Below, one piece after another: positions 5,304 through 5,462 of a stretch of 5,462 nt of DNA. Source of the stretch: Methanoregula sp. (GTDB lineage Archaea; Halobacteriota; Methanomicrobia; Methanomicrobiales; Methanospirillaceae); contig DUHF01000123.1 of NCBI GenBank assembly GCA_013331015.1, forward strand, positions 449 to 5,910, read 5' to 3'. The stretch's first letter is position 1. Each line of letters opens with the position of its first letter. The notes beneath the pieces were generated by a model. The model saw nothing but the letters and a program-made list of their open reading frames with translations. It was not told where the DNA came from and did not search any database. The position numbers and the translations under genes were made by a program.

Positions 5304-5315
5304 AAAGGATATATT
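5304..5315 (+). promoter_or_regulatory. BRE/TATA promoter of the right-edge gene
   Basis: AAAGG followed by ATATATT (5309-5315) resembles a purine-rich BRE plus TATA box. The expected start of transcription, about 25 nt on, is near 5337, which leaves a leader of about 110 nt before the ATG at 5449. This is the only start in the window with both a distant TATA box and a Shine-Dalgarno. Confidence 0.5.
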
Positions 5316-5333
5316 GGCACTTTAACAAATACT

Positions 5334-5365
5334 GTTCCATATTCCGTCTAAACGGAGTATGGGGC
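5334..5365 (+). promoter_or_regulatory. Strong hairpin at the start of the 5' leader
   Basis: Bases 5337-5347 and 5352-5362 form an 11-bp stem (one G-U pair) closed by the tetraloop CTAA. Two G-U pairs and a G-C pair can lengthen it to 14 bp (5334-5365). The predicted transcription start falls at its left foot, so the mRNA may begin with this stem. It could protect the 5' end, or form part of a leader switch with the weaker stem at 5373-5401. No T-run follows, so it is not a classical terminator. Confidence 0.5.
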
Positions 5366-5432
5366 TCGCAGAATCGTTATTCGGCATTTGTCGAACGCGA
5401 TCTTGCGGCTTGAAATGTATGATGTAAACTTT

Positions 5433-5437
5433 GGAGG
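5433..5437 (+). promoter_or_regulatory. Shine-Dalgarno site of the right-edge gene
   Basis: GGAGG, in GGAGGAA, ends 11 nt before the ATG at 5449, within the usual range for archaeal leadered genes. It is the main reason for calling a gene start there. Confidence 0.7.
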
Positions 5438-5448
5438 AATTGAAACAC

Positions 5449-5462
5449 ATGACTAAGCGATT
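5449..5462 (+). CDS. Start of an unidentified gene (cut by right edge)
   Basis: Only the first 14 bases are present, encoding Met-Thr-Lys-Arg and two further bases. The gene call rests on the Shine-Dalgarno at 5433-5437, the upstream TATA box at about 5309-5315 and the long non-coding spacer. The structured ~110-nt leader suggests a gene under post-transcriptional control or one that is strongly expressed, but the product cannot be named from four residues. Confidence 0.6.

Larger units (their letters stand above)
4952..5306. other. AT-rich non-coding spacer with hairpins
   Basis: About 350 bp between the divergent thyA promoter and the promoter of the right-edge gene. I find no convincing protein: the one sizeable open frame (5003-5320, minus) has Cys- and His-rich, low-complexity composition, no start signal and no family resemblance. 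The spacer does contain an 8-bp perfect stem (5074-5103), TATA-like CTTATAAG (5124-5131) and AGTATACC (5166-5173), a bulged 8-bp stem (5213-5235) and a short stem followed by six T (5249-5273). Together these may mark a small transcript. Confidence 0.5.

Noticed and set aside
5003..5320. Open frame of 105 codons on the minus strand in the right-hand spacer
   Set aside because: It has no Shine-Dalgarno, no TATA at proper spacing, low-complexity AT-driven residues and no resemblance to a family, and it overlaps several hairpins and the right-edge promoter.
5419..5425. ATGATGT as a box C of a C/D guide RNA
   Set aside because: It differs from RUGAUGA at the last base and has no CUGA D box at suitable spacing before the gene start. 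The box C/D theme of nearby genes made it tempting but not supported.

Overview
The window looks like chromosomal DNA from a methanogenic euryarchaeon, most likely Methanomicrobiales (a Methanoregula- or Methanosphaerula-like relative). The reasons are the archaeal-only neighbours Nop5 and fibrillarin, a methanogen-type thymidylate synthase, archaeal TATA boxes placed about 25-30 nt before start codons, a tRNA gene without an encoded CCA, and GC-rich coding DNA separated by AT-rich spacers. The lineage is inferred from protein resemblance by eye and was not tested by search.

Layout, left to right. Positions 1-452 (minus) hold the N-terminal part of uroporphyrinogen-III synthase (hemD), which runs off the left edge. 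An 80-bp divergent spacer with a TATA box follows, then a lone TctA/DUF112-type membrane permease (532-1743, plus). After a short spacer with a second TATA box comes a three-gene unit on the plus strand: nop5 (1809-2672), fibrillarin flpA (2669-3271, 4-nt ATGA overlap) and a DUF1614-type membrane protein (3284-4000). A tRNA-Gln(CTG) gene (4059-4131) and thymidylate synthase thyA (4192-4917) lie convergently on the minus strand. The last ~530 bp (4918-5448) is AT-rich, contains several hairpins, and leads to the first 14 bases of another gene at 5449 that has a clear Shine-Dalgarno site.

How the genes relate. Nop5 and fibrillarin are two of the three core proteins of box C/D sRNPs, which 2'-O-methylate rRNA and tRNA, and they are translationally coupled here. 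HemD supplies uroporphyrinogen III for F430, cobamides and siroheme. ThyA makes dTMP. TctA and DUF1614 are membrane proteins whose substrates cannot be read from the sequence.

The clearest regulatory pattern is a split in translation-start type. The promoter-proximal genes tctA, nop5 and thyA have a TATA box about 25-30 nt before the ATG and no Shine-Dalgarno, as expected of leaderless mRNAs. The operon-internal genes flpA and DUF1614, and the right-edge gene, have good Shine-Dalgarno sites. I see no mobile element, CRISPR array, defence system or obviously new multi-gene system. The least explained parts are the hairpin-rich spacer before 5449 and a cysteine-rich C-terminal tail on ThyA.
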